Of a stretch of 64,000 bases of DNA, positions 1 through 9,472 are shown piece by piece. The DNA comes from Bacteroidota bacterium (GTDB lineage: Bacteria > Bacteroidota > Bacteroidia > UBA4408): NCBI GenBank assembly GCA_016718805.1, contig JADKCP010000001.1, forward strand, positions 124,001-188,000. Reading direction: 5' to 3'. Under the pieces are notes generated by a model that had not been told where the DNA came from, ran no database searches, and was given only the letters and a program-made list of their open reading frames with translations. The translations under genes were made by a program, and so were the position numbers. The stretch's first letter is position 1; each line of letters starts with the position of its first letter.

Positions 1-1280
1 ATTACGAATTAGTTTTTGGACAACCTAACGGAGATCAGTTTAGCTGGCGATCAAAAATAATTAATTATAGCCTTAAGCCGGAATTTACCTATTACGCCAA
101 TACGAAGAACACTGTGCACATTGGAGGACAAGCTACCCTTTATGATTTTAGGCCGGGAAGAGCGACCTTCACAAGTGGAGATCAAAGCAGTGATATAAGT
201 TTGAAAGATAAGTGGGGCGTGGAGAGTGCAGTGTATCTTGATAATGAGCAACGAATTGGCGGTAGAATTACAGCACAGTATGGATTGCGATACTCCATGT
301 GGCAATATGTTGGACCGGGTAAGGTGTATACTTATCGCGACACAGTTCCAAATATTTCAAAACCACTTGATGATACTACCAATGCAGCAAGCGGAAAAGT
401 CATAAAGCAATATGGAAATTTAGAACCTCGTTTCAATGTGAAGTTTGATCTTACAGAATCGAGCAGCATTAAGGCCAGCTATACTCGAATTTCCCAGTAT
501 TTACACCTTGTTTCAAATACATCGGCAAGTACGCCACTTGATGTATGGACACCAACCACAAATAACATAAAACCGCAAATCTGCGACCAGGTTGCTGCAG
601 GTTATTTTAAAAATTTTGGTGAGTCAAATAATTATGAAAGCTCCGTTGAAATTTATTATAAGAACATGTCAAATCAAGTTGATTATATTGACAATGCGAA
701 TCTATTATTAAACGAGTACATAGAGGCTGAATTGTTGAATGGCAAGGGAAGAGCTTATGGATTAGAACTTTTTGTGAAGAAAAACAAAGGAAAGTTTACG
801 GGTTGGCTAAGTTATACTTTAGCCAGAACGGAGCGAAAGGTAGAAGGCATCAACAAGGGAGATTGGTATCCGAATCGTTTTGATAAACTTCATAATTTAA
901 ATTTAGTTGGATTTTATCAGTTTAATAAGAAATGGGACATGTCTGCAACTTTTGCATTTGCTACAGGAACACCTTCAACTTTTCCAACCAATCGAATAGT
1001 TGTGCAAGGATACATTATTCCAACAAATGCAGATGAGAAACGCAATAACTACCGAATTCCAGCTTATCACCGCCTTGACTTGTCGGTAACACGCCAAGGT
1101 AAAGTTCGCAAACGATATGAAAGCTTTTGGGTGTTTTCGGTATATAACGTGTACGGACGACACAATGCTTTTAGTGTGTATTTTCAACAAAGTGATTCCG
1201 GCACTAATTCTACTGAAGCAATTCAGTATAGCATCATCGCAAGGCCTATTCCTTCTATTTCTTACAACTTTAAATTTTAA
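1..1280 (+). CDS. TonB-dependent receptor, C-terminal part (5' truncated)
   Basis: The reading frame is already open at position 3 and runs to the TAA at 1278-1280, so the start and the N-terminal plug lie outside the window. The visible part of about 425 residues is made of alternating beta-strand stretches and ends in ...YNFKF, with the terminal Phe typical of outer-membrane barrels. The layout (SSSIKASYTRISQYLHLVSNTS, then a long barrel with aromatic girdles) is that of Bacteroidota TonB-dependent receptors with a carboxypeptidase-like N-terminal domain; that N-terminal domain is inferred, not seen. A DUF4249 lipoprotein starts 8 bases downstream, a pairing common for these receptors. The substrate cannot be read from the sequence. 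Confidence 0.85.
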   Translation, partial: YELVFGQPNGDQFSWRSKIINYSLKPEFTYYANTKNTVHIGGQATLYDFRPGRATFTSGDQSSDISLKDKWGVESAVYLDNEQRIGGRITAQYGLRYSMWQYVGPGKVYTYRDTVPNISKPLDDTTNAASGKVIKQYGNLEPRFNVKFDLTESSSIKASYTRISQYLHLVSNTSASTPLDVWTPTTNNIKPQICDQVAAGYFKNFGESNNYESSVEIYYKNMSNQVDYIDNANLLLNEYIEAELLNGKGRAYGLELFVKKNKGKFTGWLSYTLARTERKVEGINKGDWYPNRFDKLHNLNLVGFYQFNKKWDMSATFAFATGTPSTFPTNRIVVQGYIIPTNADEKRNNYRIPAYHRLDLSVTRQGKVRKRYESFWVFSVYNVYGRHNAFSVYFQQSDSGTNSTEAIQYSIIARPIPSISYNFKF

Positions 1281-1287
1281 TGATAAA

Positions 1288-2196
1288 ATGAAAAAGTTAA
1301 TAGCACTAAAAAACTATTTAGTAAGCTTTAAAAAAGGCTTTGCTTTATCAATTCTTGCCCTATTTTTATTGGCCGGGTGTGAAGAAAAGATTGATATTAA
1401 GTTAGACAGCGGAACATCGCAACTTACGGTTGATGCTTGGATTACCGACAGGCCAGGAAGTCAAGTAATCGTGCTTACGAAAACAGCTGATTACTTTGTT
1501 AATGGCACCTCTCCTGCCGCTAATGGTGCAACAGTTAAAATTTTTGATGATCTAGGAAATGAGTTTTTGTTCACCGAAGACGCATCAACAGGAAACTATA
1601 TTTGGACCCCTGCGGTTGGTGATACTTTAGCTAGAGTTGGCCATAATTATTCTCTCGATATACTTTATGAAGGAGAGCATTATGTTTCTGAAACAATGAT
1701 GCAGCCTTCTGTTGTAATGGATTCACTCACTCAGTTTAAAGAGATTAATGGATTTGGTACAGATTCAGTAATTAGAGCTGAATTTTGGGCAAGAGACAAT
1801 TTTGGTCGCCAGGATTTTTACTGGATTAGAACTTATAGAAACGGAACATTTAACAACAAGCCTTCAGCAATACTTACTGCGCAAGAGGCCGCTTTTGGTA
1901 ATGGAGACGGCTTCATTTTTATAGTTCCTTATCGACAAGGGATCAATGATTTTGATAAACCTTTTGAACAGGGAGAATTAGTTAAAGTGGAACTATATGG
2001 AATTAACGAAAACAGTTATAATTTTTTAAATCAAGCGCAAAGTCAAATGATTAACGGTGGCCTTTTCGCAACTCCACCATACAACATTATAACCAACATC
2101 CGAAACATAAATCCAAACACAACTAAAACCGAACACAAGCCTGTGGGTTGGTTTGAAGTATGTGGAACAGCCTTCATTCAAAAGGTGATTGAGTAG
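1288..2196 (+). CDS. DUF4249-family lipoprotein
   Basis: This 302-residue protein begins at the ATG at 1288, 8 bases after the receptor stop. The open frame extends further upstream, but only inside the receptor gene. A basic N-terminus and hydrophobic helix end in the lipobox LLAGC, so it should be a lipoprotein acylated at Cys. The next residues (about 30-60, LTVDAWITDRPGSQVIVLTKTADYF) are the characteristic opening of DUF4249 proteins, which are regularly encoded after TonB-dependent receptors in Bacteroidota. It probably acts at the outer membrane with the upstream receptor. Its biochemical role is unknown for the family. Confidence 0.8.
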   Translation: MKKLIALKNYLVSFKKGFALSILALFLLAGCEEKIDIKLDSGTSQLTVDAWITDRPGSQVIVLTKTADYFVNGTSPAANGATVKIFDDLGNEFLFTEDASTGNYIWTPAVGDTLARVGHNYSLDILYEGEHYVSETMMQPSVVMDSLTQFKEINGFGTDSVIRAEFWARDNFGRQDFYWIRTYRNGTFNNKPSAILTAQEAAFGNGDGFIFIVPYRQGINDFDKPFEQGELVKVELYGINENSYNFLNQAQSQMINGGLFATPPYNIITNIRNINPNTTKTEHKPVGWFEVCGTAFIQKVIE

Positions 2197-2362
2197 TTTG
2201 CTTTTGACGGATAGCGCAGCTATATTGGCACACAGCGCCACACAAAAATAATTGGCCAGGTTGACCTATTTAGAAAAAGACAACAACTAGCCCCATAAAG
2301 CAAAAAATTGCGTTATTTCAAACAAAACAGCGCTTTTTTCGGGGTAGGTTTTATGGAATCCT

Positions 2363-3253
2363 CTAATTGGACTTTTTGAACAAATATATTTGGCTTGAAT
2401 AGCTGTTATCTTTTTTTAGTCCTGCTTTAAGGTTCGAAACAAAACCAATAAGACACGCTTTGATATAATTTATTTTACCGTTTTTATATTTCTCACTTAA
2501 CATTGAAACGTAAAATGAGTCAAACTTCATTGGCAATGTTTTAACCAATTGAAATCCATTTTGAGTTAGTAATTGGTTCATGGTTTTTGGAGAGAAGTGA
2601 TAAAGGTGTCGAGGCAAATCATACGCAGCCCATTTTTCTCTATAATGTTTTGCATCATAAGATGTGTAATTTGGAACTGCAATTACCAATAGTCCATCTT
2701 TACTTATTATTCTATTAATTTGTTTTAATCGATCACTTAACAAATGAACATGTTCTAGCACATGCCACATGCTAATAACATTAAACGATTCATCCTTTAA
2801 TTGTGCAATTTTGTCTTCGTCCAAAACATTTAAATTATAGTTTGTAATTGCCATTTTTCTGGCAGAAGAACTTGGTTCCACACCACAAACATTCCAGCCT
2901 CTTTTCGAAAAATGGTTCAAAAATTCGCCTGTTCCACATCCAATATCTAATAATGTTCCACGTGAAACATAGTTGGAAACCATGCTGTATTTTTGAGATA
3001 TAGTGTAGTTCCTTATTGCTTGATAGATTTTATTAAACAAACCTGTGCTTGTGTTTGAATGTGATATGTAGTCAATAGACTCATAATATTTGACAATTTC
3101 ATTTGAGTCAGGTCGAGGATTTGTAAATTTGAAGGTGCAGGTTTTGCAGGTTAAAATCGAAAATGATGAGTGTGAAACAGTGTGGTCCTTGCAGTTTAGG
3201 TAGTTCTCAAAACCGTTTGAGTTACAAACCGGACAAGCATCTAGTTTTTGCAT
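2363..3253 (-). CDS. Class I SAM-dependent methyltransferase with N-terminal Cys4 motif
   Basis: The 296-residue protein opens with CPVC and, about 30 residues later, CKTC, which together look like a small zinc-binding knuckle. The Rossmann SAM-binding motif LLDIGCGTGEF follows near residue 105, then the later motifs NVISMWHVLEHV and ISKDGLLVIAVPN. This is the Methyltransf_23-type arrangement found in enzymes that modify small molecules or sugars. It lies 66 bases downstream of mnmG on the same strand and may be cotranscribed with it. A perfect parS-type sequence is embedded in its codons around the SAM motif. The substrate is unknown. Confidence 0.8.
   Translation of the reverse strand: MQKLDACPVCNSNGFENYLNCKDHTVSHSSFSILTCKTCTFKFTNPRPDSNEIVKYYESIDYISHSNTSTGLFNKIYQAIRNYTISQKYSMVSNYVSRGTLLDIGCGTGEFLNHFSKRGWNVCGVEPSSSARKMAITNYNLNVLDEDKIAQLKDESFNVISMWHVLEHVHLLSDRLKQINRIISKDGLLVIAVPNYTSYDAKHYREKWAAYDLPRHLYHFSPKTMNQLLTQNGFQLVKTLPMKFDSFYVSMLSEKYKNGKINYIKACLIGFVSNLKAGLKKDNSYSSQIYLFKKSN
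2954..2969. promoter_or_regulatory. parS: parS-type ParB-binding site (inside methyltransferase gene)
   Basis: TGTTCCACGTGAAACA is identical to the 16-base Bacillus subtilis parS consensus, the binding site of the chromosome-partition protein ParB/Spo0J. It lies in the minus-strand codons for V-S-R-G-T just before the SAM motif. Finding it together with a second copy 320 bases away makes chance unlikely. ParB itself is not encoded in the window. Confidence 0.75.
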
Positions 3254-3270
3254 AATTGTATTATTTTATA

Positions 3271-3290
3271 AATGTTTCACGTGAAACATT
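3271..3290. promoter_or_regulatory. parS: parS-type ParB-binding site (mnmG-methyltransferase gap)
   Basis: AATGTTTCACGTGAAACATT is a perfect 20-base palindrome whose central 16 bases match the parS consensus TGTTNCACGTGAAACA. It sits in the 66-base gap between mnmG and the methyltransferase. An alternative reading as an ordinary repressor operator is possible, but the second parS-like copy at 2954 favours ParB binding. Confidence 0.75.
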
Positions 3291-3319
3291 CTTTAATTTT
3301 AAGGAATTTTCGAATAGAA

Positions 3320-5185
3320 TTAACGACCCATATATATCATTAAAACAGAAATATCAGCAGGAGAAATCCCACTAATTCTGGAGGCCTGCCCAATTGTTTT
3401 TGGCTTTACTTTATTTAATTTGTCTTTAGCTTCTGCCGACAATGAGGGTATGTTTTTGTAATCTAAAATATGATGCAATTCTAAACTTTCGAGTCTGTTT
3501 TGCTTATCAACCATTTCTTGCTCTTTAAAAATATAGCCTTCATATTTCATTAATATTTCAGCTTGCTCAATACATTCTGAATCGAAATTTTTTAAGAACA
3601 AATTCAATTCTGGATCACTATTACTTAATGCAACAATTGAAATATTTGGCCGAGATAAAATTGAAAAATACTTTACCTTTTGATTAATTGGAGCTGAATC
3701 AACAGAGGCTAAATAGGTATTAACAGTTTCAGGTTCCGCACTCGTTTGTTTAAAATAGTTTGTAATTAGTTTACTTGCTTGCATCTTTTGCTCAACTCTA
3801 TTTAAGCGTTCTTTTGAAGCAAGACCTAATTCATATGCTTTTGGTGTTAGTCTTATATCCGCATTGTCTTGTCTAAGCAAAATACGGTACTCTGCGCGCG
3901 ATGTAAACATACGGTAAGGCTCATCGGTCCCCTTTGTTACCAAGTCGTCAATTAAAACACCAATATAGGCCTCTGAGCGCTGTAAGATAAATGGCGCCTT
4001 ACCGTTTATTTTTTGATGTGCATTTATACCAGCCATTAGTCCTTGACAAGCAGCTTCTTCATATCCGGTTGTACCATTGATTTGTCCGGCAAAAAACAAA
4101 TTGGAAATTAATTTCGTTTCTAAGGTAAGTTGCAATTGACGTGGTGGAAAATAATCGTATTCAATAGCGTATCCCGGACGGAACATTTTTACATTCTCAA
4201 AACCCGGAATATGTTTTAATGCAGCATACTGTACATCTTCGGGCAAGGATGTTGAAAAACCATTCACGTATATTTCAATCGTATTCCACCCTTCTGGCTC
4301 GACAAATATTTGATGCCTTTCTCGTTCTGCAAAACGCGTAATTTTATCTTCAATTGAAGGGCAATATCTTGGTCCTAAACCTTTGATTCGCCCTTGAAAC
4401 ATTGGCGATTTTTCGAATCCTGTTCTGAGCAATTCATGCACCTTGTCGTTAGTATAAGTGATGAAACAACTTCGTTGCTCTTTTAATGGTTTTATTTCCG
4501 ACAAAAACGAAAAAGTTCCGGGCTCTTCATCGCCCTTTTGCTCTTCCATTTTTGAATAATCTAAAGATCTTCCATCAATCCTTGGCGGTGTTCCGGTTTT
4601 CATTCTTCCAGACTCAAAACCCAGTGAAATTAATTGTTCAGTAATACCCTTCGACGCACTTTCAGATGCTCTACCTCCACCAAATTGTTTTTCACCAATG
4701 TGAATGATACCGTTTAAGAAGGTGCCATTAGTTAATACTACCGATTTCGCCCTTATTTCTAAGCCCATACCCGTAACCACCCCAACCACAGTGTTGTTTT
4801 CTACCAAAAGAGAACTCACCATATCTTGCCAAAAATCAAGTCCGGGTGTTGCTTCCAACATCAAACGCCACTCTTCCGCAAAACGAAGCCTATCGCTTTG
4901 TACTCTGGGACTCCACATTGCTGGCCCCTTGCTCCTGTTTAATAAACGGAATTGTATAGCGGTTTTATCTGAAACAATTCCGGAGTAGCCACCAAGAGCA
5001 TCTATCTCACGAACGATTTGACCTTTGGCAATTCCTCCCATGGCCGGATTACAGCTCATTTGTGCAATTGTTTGCATGTTCATCGTTACTAAAAGCACCG
5101 AAGAACCAAGGTTTGCAGCAGCTGCGGCGGCTTCGCAACCGGCATGCCCAGCCCCTACTACTATAACATCGTAATTTTTAAACAT
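3320..5185 (-). CDS. mnmG: tRNA uridine-5-carboxymethylaminomethyl modification enzyme MnmG (GidA)
   Basis: This FAD-dependent enzyme works with MnmE to place the cmnm5 group on U34 of several tRNAs in the cytoplasm. The 621-residue length is normal. The FAD dinucleotide motif VVGAGHAGCEAA is at residues 9-20. GidA hallmarks include MSCNPAMGGIAKGQ, TPPRIDGRSLDYSKM and GQINGTTGYEEAACQGLMAG, and the C-terminal helical domain is complete. An exact TACTTTTG box ends about 7 bases before the ATG, so the transcript may have almost no leader. The gene order mnmG, parS, methyltransferase on the minus strand is compatible with an origin-proximal location. Confidence 0.97.
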   Translation of the reverse strand: MFKNYDVIVVGAGHAGCEAAAAAANLGSSVLLVTMNMQTIAQMSCNPAMGGIAKGQIVREIDALGGYSGIVSDKTAIQFRLLNRSKGPAMWSPRVQSDRLRFAEEWRLMLEATPGLDFWQDMVSSLLVENNTVVGVVTGMGLEIRAKSVVLTNGTFLNGIIHIGEKQFGGGRASESASKGITEQLISLGFESGRMKTGTPPRIDGRSLDYSKMEEQKGDEEPGTFSFLSEIKPLKEQRSCFITYTNDKVHELLRTGFEKSPMFQGRIKGLGPRYCPSIEDKITRFAERERHQIFVEPEGWNTIEIYVNGFSTSLPEDVQYAALKHIPGFENVKMFRPGYAIEYDYFPPRQLQLTLETKLISNLFFAGQINGTTGYEEAACQGLMAGINAHQKINGKAPFILQRSEAYIGVLIDDLVTKGTDEPYRMFTSRAEYRILLRQDNADIRLTPKAYELGLASKERLNRVEQKMQASKLITNYFKQTSAEPETVNTYLASVDSAPINQKVKYFSILSRPNISIVALSNSDPELNLFLKNFDSECIEQAEILMKYEGYIFKEQEMVDKQNRLESLELHHILDYKNIPSLSAEAKDKLNKVKPKTIGQASRISGISPADISVLMIYMGR

Positions 5186-5192
5186 TTGGCCG

Positions 5193-5200
5193 CAAAAGTA
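5193..5200 (-). promoter_or_regulatory. Bacteroidota-type -7 box for mnmG
   Basis: On the minus strand the sequence reads TACTTTTGC, an exact match to the TAnnTTTG -7 element used by the Bacteroidota primary sigma factor. A weak -33-like TTGC lies about 22 bases upstream. The box is only 7 bases before the mnmG start codon. Confidence 0.5.
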
Positions 5201-5250
5201 AGCATTTGTATTGTATTCAATGGCAACAGAGCCCTTTGAAAAAATAAGTA

Positions 5251-5284
5251 ATAAAAAAGCCCCCGAAAACCGGAGGCTTTTTGT
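5251..5284 (-). terminator. Rho-independent terminator after the beta-barrel gene
   Basis: A GC-rich inverted repeat (AAAAAGCCCCCG...CCGGAGGCTTTTT, one mismatch) with A and T runs on both sides lies 17 bases after the stop of the 5302-6039 gene. It separates that gene from mnmG and could work in either direction. Confidence 0.75.
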
Positions 5285-5301
5285 TGATATAAAAAAAGCG
5301 A

Positions 5302-6039
5302 TTATTTACCAATTCTATAGGCTACACCAATTTGAATACCACCGCTAGCTATGGTTGTTCTTTTGTAATCGGCATCACCCGAACTGTTGGTGTTCGCTGT
5401 TAAGCCTGCAGTTCCTAGGTCATAGCCACCTGTTCCGGCTCCCGAAATGGTGTATTCTTTTGTAGCATCCGTTATAGTACCTGCGAAACGCACACCCATC
5501 GAAATAGTAACAGCATCAACAACATTAATGCGGCCACCAACTCCAATAACACCCGAAATTAATGCATTGTTGAAATCACCTTTAACAGCTCCTCCTGTTG
5601 ATGAAAAATAAACAAGTGACGAATTTACAGTTTCAGAAGCAGCAAGAGTATAACTCAATTTCGGTCCAATTTCGAAATAAAAACCAGATTTTCCAGACTT
5701 CAATTTCAGAAGCAGGGGTATGTCCAAAAAGTTAATCTTTGTTTTTGATGTAAAGCTTGTTCCTCCAATATCGCCTTTATATTTTTGATTAATAGTTGCG
5801 CTGTTTAACTCAATCCCTAATCCCACTTTTTCGGTAAAATAAAAGGTTGCAGCCAAACCATAGTTTCCGGCACCAGAAACAACCGGATCCAATTCCGATC
5901 CGCGATCAAACATATTTTTGTTTAATAACCAAGTAGTACCATAACCCCCGCTGAACCCAACTTCTGCTTTTTGAGCAAATACAGTATTTATACACGAAAT
6001 AGAAAAGGCAAGAAATAAAAGGAATTTTAATTTTTTCAT
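5302..6039 (-). CDS. Outer-membrane beta-barrel protein (PorT/OmpW-like size class)
   Basis: The start is placed at the ATG at 6039 because it gives a clean signal peptide (MKKLKFLLFLAFSISCINTVFAQ, cleavage after Ala or Gln). The longer open frame adds an unlikely 18-residue N-terminus. The mature protein of about 220 residues has the alternating strand pattern of small Bacteroidota outer-membrane barrels: opening VGFSGGYGTTWLLN, central GLGIELNSATINQKYK, terminal GIQIGVAYRIGK. The function is unknown; members of this class are porins or adhesion or secretion accessories. A strong hairpin terminator follows directly. Confidence 0.75.
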   Translation of the reverse strand: MKKLKFLLFLAFSISCINTVFAQKAEVGFSGGYGTTWLLNKNMFDRGSELDPVVSGAGNYGLAATFYFTEKVGLGIELNSATINQKYKGDIGGTSFTSKTKINFLDIPLLLKLKSGKSGFYFEIGPKLSYTLAASETVNSSLVYFSSTGGAVKGDFNNALISGVIGVGGRINVVDAVTISMGVRFAGTITDATKEYTISGAGTGGYDLGTAGLTANTNSSGDADYKRTTIASGGIQIGVAYRIGK

Positions 6040-6190
6040 TGTTGTAAGGTTTAGTTTGTGCGGATAAAAATACAATTTAATCGCAATAAGCAATCATTGA
6101 AAACGAGTGATTTGTTTAAACCTAAATAATTTGATGACATATCCCTAACATGCTGATAATGCCAATAACTAATCTTTGCAACATAAAATA

Positions 6191-6610
6191 ATGAAGATGT
6201 TAGCAAAAACAACAAATCCTTCCGAAAAAATAGTGTTGGTTGACGATGAAGAAGATGTGCTTGAATTTATGAGCTATCAACTAAAAAAACTAAACTACGA
6301 TGTATACACTTTAAACAACGGAGCAGAAGCCCTGCTGCTCATTGAAGAAATACATCCACAGCTAATTATTAGCGATATGCGAATGCCCCTTATGAATGGA
6401 ATAGAACTGTGCAAGGAGGTTAAAAAGAATGAAGATCTAAAACACATTCCCTTTCTTTTTTTAACAGCTGACGAAAATGAATATGCGGCAATGTTGGCGC
6501 ATGAATCAGGAGCAGATGGTTATTTAAATAAAACGATTCGACCACAAACATTGGTAGGAGAGGTGCAAAGGCTCCTTGCTAGCATGCAACAAAAGCAACA
6601 TGCACACTAA
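6191..6610 (+). CDS. Single-domain response regulator
   Basis: A stand-alone CheY-like receiver of 139 residues. The acidic pocket is VDDEED near residue 18, the phosphoacceptor Asp is in LIISDMRMP, the switch Thr is in LFLTADE and the conserved Lys is in LNKTIRP. There is no output domain, so it must act by protein contact or as a phosphorelay intermediate. The ATG at 6191 is preferred over an upstream TTG. No histidine kinase lies nearby. The gene converges on the AsmA-like gene, with a 4-base overlap of their 3' ends. Confidence 0.85.
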   Translation: MKMLAKTTNPSEKIVLVDDEEDVLEFMSYQLKKLNYDVYTLNNGAEALLLIEEIHPQLIISDMRMPLMNGIELCKEVKKNEDLKHIPFLFLTADENEYAAMLAHESGADGYLNKTIRPQTLVGEVQRLLASMQQKQHAH

Positions 6611-9366
6611 TCATAGTCATCAGAATTCTCTTCTTTTTCAGACTTTTTTGTTTGTTTTTTGGGCTCGGAATCAGCCTTTTTAAGAATATTATCTAATAAT
6701 TTAATTTTCTTTACTTCAGAGCTATTGTCTGATTCTTTAACCACTTTTGGTAAAGCTTTTTCTGTGTTCAGTTTTTTAGCTTGTGACTTATCGCTTTCCT
6801 CCCATTCTGTTTCAAATTTTGCCAATTGCTTTTTAGGCTGAGATGTTTTTATTGTGGTATCATTTTTAAACCAGCCAAACTCGCTTTTTAAAATAGACTT
6901 TAAACTTTGTTTCTCGCTAGCCACATTTTCCTTCATTTGCGACTTTAATCCGCTTTTGTCATAGGTTATTTTAGGATTTTCAAGAGGCCCCAACATGTTT
7001 ATATAAATGGCTGTTTTGCGAATACCTCCAAGCCCATCATCCTCTAAAATTCCAAAAGTTTCATTTTCGGGTTTTGCTTTTTTTGCTTTTTTACTCAGCA
7101 ATTCGTTTAACAACAATTTAAAATGATAATCTACTAGGTTATCAAAGCTGTGTGTGCCACTAACAGTAAGGTTCAAGGCCGAAGAGTTAATTTCCATTTT
7201 GGGAATTAATATGTTTCTCTTTTTAATTTCAATCGTGTTTTTAAGTGTAGCAAAACGTATGTCGCTTAACTCGGATAAGCTAATAAATCGTGAAAGTTTT
7301 TTCATGGGTTCAAAATTTATTAGAGAACCATTCAGTATTTCCAAATCAAATTGTGCAACAAAACTCTCGCTAATGGCGCTTAATTGAGGCGTAAAATTCC
7401 CTGAAAACTGAATAGACGAATTTGCTTGTCCCTTTAGATTTTTTTCAGTTAATGTGCTTCCTCCAAAGTTTTGAAACGAATAAAACAACTTTGAAATGTC
7501 GATGGAGTGTAAGTCTGCATCCCACAAGGTAGAAAAGCGTGTAGAATCGGTTCCGTCAATAATGCCTCGCGCTAAAACACTTCCATCCATGGTTAAGAAC
7601 GAAATAGGGGAGAGCGCCAATTTTTTGTTTTGTAGCTGAATGGTGCCGCTGATTTTTTTTGCCTCAAAGTGTTTAAAAACAAGACGTTGAATACTCGTGT
7701 TGAAATTAAAGTTAATGCGATTTGAAAACCGCAACTCAAATGAGTTTTTGCTTTTACTTGACGTTTCATCATCGGCTAAAATCTCATCGAGATTAATAAA
7801 TCGAGACTCCAAAGTTGCCTCAATGAACAATTTTTGATTGGAATTAAACAAGGCGGTTAAAGCATTTCGAAAAAACCCCTTAATAGCAATATCAGAATTT
7901 TGAACCGCAAAATTGCACTCATTTATTACCACGTCGTTATTGTTGAACAACAAGGAAGTATTAATATTTTGAATGGTTTGTTTGTTTCCCTTAAGCTTTA
8001 AACTTCCATGTTCAATAGTTAGGTTTCCGCCGGCTTTTATTTGTGAAAGATTCGTTGAAGATAAATTTTTAAGCGCCGATGAGCTTCCTACAAAATCAAT
8101 ATCCAACACTAAATTACCGGAGCACAACTCCAGTGTATCAAGCTTAAAAAAACGCTTAACCTCTTCCAGATTCAAGTGTGCCTCGGCCATAAACTTCACC
8201 ATGGGTTGAGAAAAATTGTTGAGGCTTCCACTCCCAATCACCTTTCCTGTACCCAACTGCGCATTGAAACTTGAAATGCCAATTGAACTGCTTTCAGAAT
8301 TAGCCGACTTACCGTTTGAGAAAACCCCTGTAAGTGATAGGTTTTTAAGCGAAAGCCCTGATTCCGATTCTTTAATTACTCCATTTTGAATTCCAAACTT
8401 TGCCGAAAAACCGGGATTAATTGCACTGCCGAATGCTCCTTTTATTTTTGCATCAAAATAAAATAGTCCGCTGCTGCTGTAGGTTTTAAGCGACTTGCGT
8501 TGCTGCTCGGGTAGTAAAGAAAGAAATGTTTTTATGTCGAGGTCCTTTCCTTTAATATCCAAATCAACTGTTGCGTTTCCCTTTTCGGGAAAGTTGGCTT
8601 TTCCAATGACATCAAAACTCAACTCATTAACCAACAACGATAAATTGTTAAACGAAAATAGTTCGTTGTTTTCAACCAACAACTCCCCTTCAAGCTCAAC
8701 ACTTTTGCGCTTTACGTAAACAGTGTTGTTTATCTTTATTTCATCAACATAGTAGTTACCACGGGTAAGTAAATTATATTTTTGAGAAGAAAAGTTTCCG
8801 CTTAGTTCACTTTGCTTAACAATCAATGCATACAATTGATTGGTTTGAGCGTTGTTGTATACAACATCCAAGGAACTTACCTTAATCTTATCAAGCGAAA
8901 GCGTAAAATTCGAATTCGTTGTGTCGGTTGACTTTTTCCAAAAATGATAGTTGTCCTCCCCATTTTGTGCAATAAGCACATTGAGTTTTGCATCTTCAAT
9001 TTCCAGGGTTTTTAGGGTGTAGTTATGATGAAAAATATCAAAAACATTAAACTGTAAAAAAATGCTATGCGCTTCAAATAGGGGTTCTTTAAACAACTTT
9101 TCTGCACTAAGGCTATCAGCTTTATTCACCGATTCAACCACCACATCTGTAAATACCAAACTAGCATTCGGAAATTTTTTTATCAAGGAAAGCTCAATGT
9201 TTTTGACACTAACAGGTGTTGCCAACCGCTTGTTTAACTGACCAACCAGCACCTGCTTTACTTCATCTTCATAAAAATTGGCAATTAACAATGCTGCACC
9301 TAGAATTAATATCAGCAAGGTTAATAAGCCGGCAAGTGCCGCTTTAAATATTTTTGAAAGTTTCAT
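6607..9366 (-). CDS. AsmA-family protein
   Basis: A 919-residue protein with an N-terminal membrane anchor (residues 8-30, LAGLLTLLILILGAALLIANF) followed by the AsmA opening (VLVGQLNKRLATPVSVKNIELSLIKKFPNASLVFTDVVVES). The long beta-rich body has the repeated SLDKIKVSSLDVVYNN / INGSLINFEPMKKLSRF pattern of AsmA/TamB-like bridge proteins, which span the periplasm and are linked to lipid transport or outer-membrane protein assembly. The last 80 residues are an unusual Lys/Glu/Ser-rich tail that is probably disordered. Its exact role here is unknown. Confidence 0.85.
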   Translation of the reverse strand: MKLSKIFKAALAGLLTLLILILGAALLIANFYEDEVKQVLVGQLNKRLATPVSVKNIELSLIKKFPNASLVFTDVVVESVNKADSLSAEKLFKEPLFEAHSIFLQFNVFDIFHHNYTLKTLEIEDAKLNVLIAQNGEDNYHFWKKSTDTTNSNFTLSLDKIKVSSLDVVYNNAQTNQLYALIVKQSELSGNFSSQKYNLLTRGNYYVDEIKINNTVYVKRKSVELEGELLVENNELFSFNNLSLLVNELSFDVIGKANFPEKGNATVDLDIKGKDLDIKTFLSLLPEQQRKSLKTYSSSGLFYFDAKIKGAFGSAINPGFSAKFGIQNGVIKESESGLSLKNLSLTGVFSNGKSANSESSSIGISSFNAQLGTGKVIGSGSLNNFSQPMVKFMAEAHLNLEEVKRFFKLDTLELCSGNLVLDIDFVGSSSALKNLSSTNLSQIKAGGNLTIEHGSLKLKGNKQTIQNINTSLLFNNNDVVINECNFAVQNSDIAIKGFFRNALTALFNSNQKLFIEATLESRFINLDEILADDETSSKSKNSFELRFSNRINFNFNTSIQRLVFKHFEAKKISGTIQLQNKKLALSPISFLTMDGSVLARGIIDGTDSTRFSTLWDADLHSIDISKLFYSFQNFGGSTLTEKNLKGQANSSIQFSGNFTPQLSAISESFVAQFDLEILNGSLINFEPMKKLSRFISLSELSDIRFATLKNTIEIKKRNILIPKMEINSSALNLTVSGTHSFDNLVDYHFKLLLNELLSKKAKKAKPENETFGILEDDGLGGIRKTAIYINMLGPLENPKITYDKSGLKSQMKENVASEKQSLKSILKSEFGWFKNDTTIKTSQPKKQLAKFETEWEESDKSQAKKLNTEKALPKVVKESDNSSEVKKIKLLDNILKKADSEPKKQTKKSEKEENSDDYD

Positions 9367-9472
9367 GTAGTGTAGGCCGCAACAAATAAACCAAAAAAGG
9401 AGGGGGCTTTTTGTTAAGGTTAAACGGAAATTTTAAAAAAAGATTGTTTACAAGTTTTGTGTCCTTGAAAAT

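Noticed and set aside
2197..2362. Terminator search between the DUF4249 gene and the methyltransferase gene
   Set aside because: Only imperfect short inverted repeats were found; none has a convincing stem plus T run.
6176..6190. Upstream TTG start for the response regulator
   Set aside because: It adds five codons without conserved sequence, and an ATG at 6191 gives the usual N-terminus.
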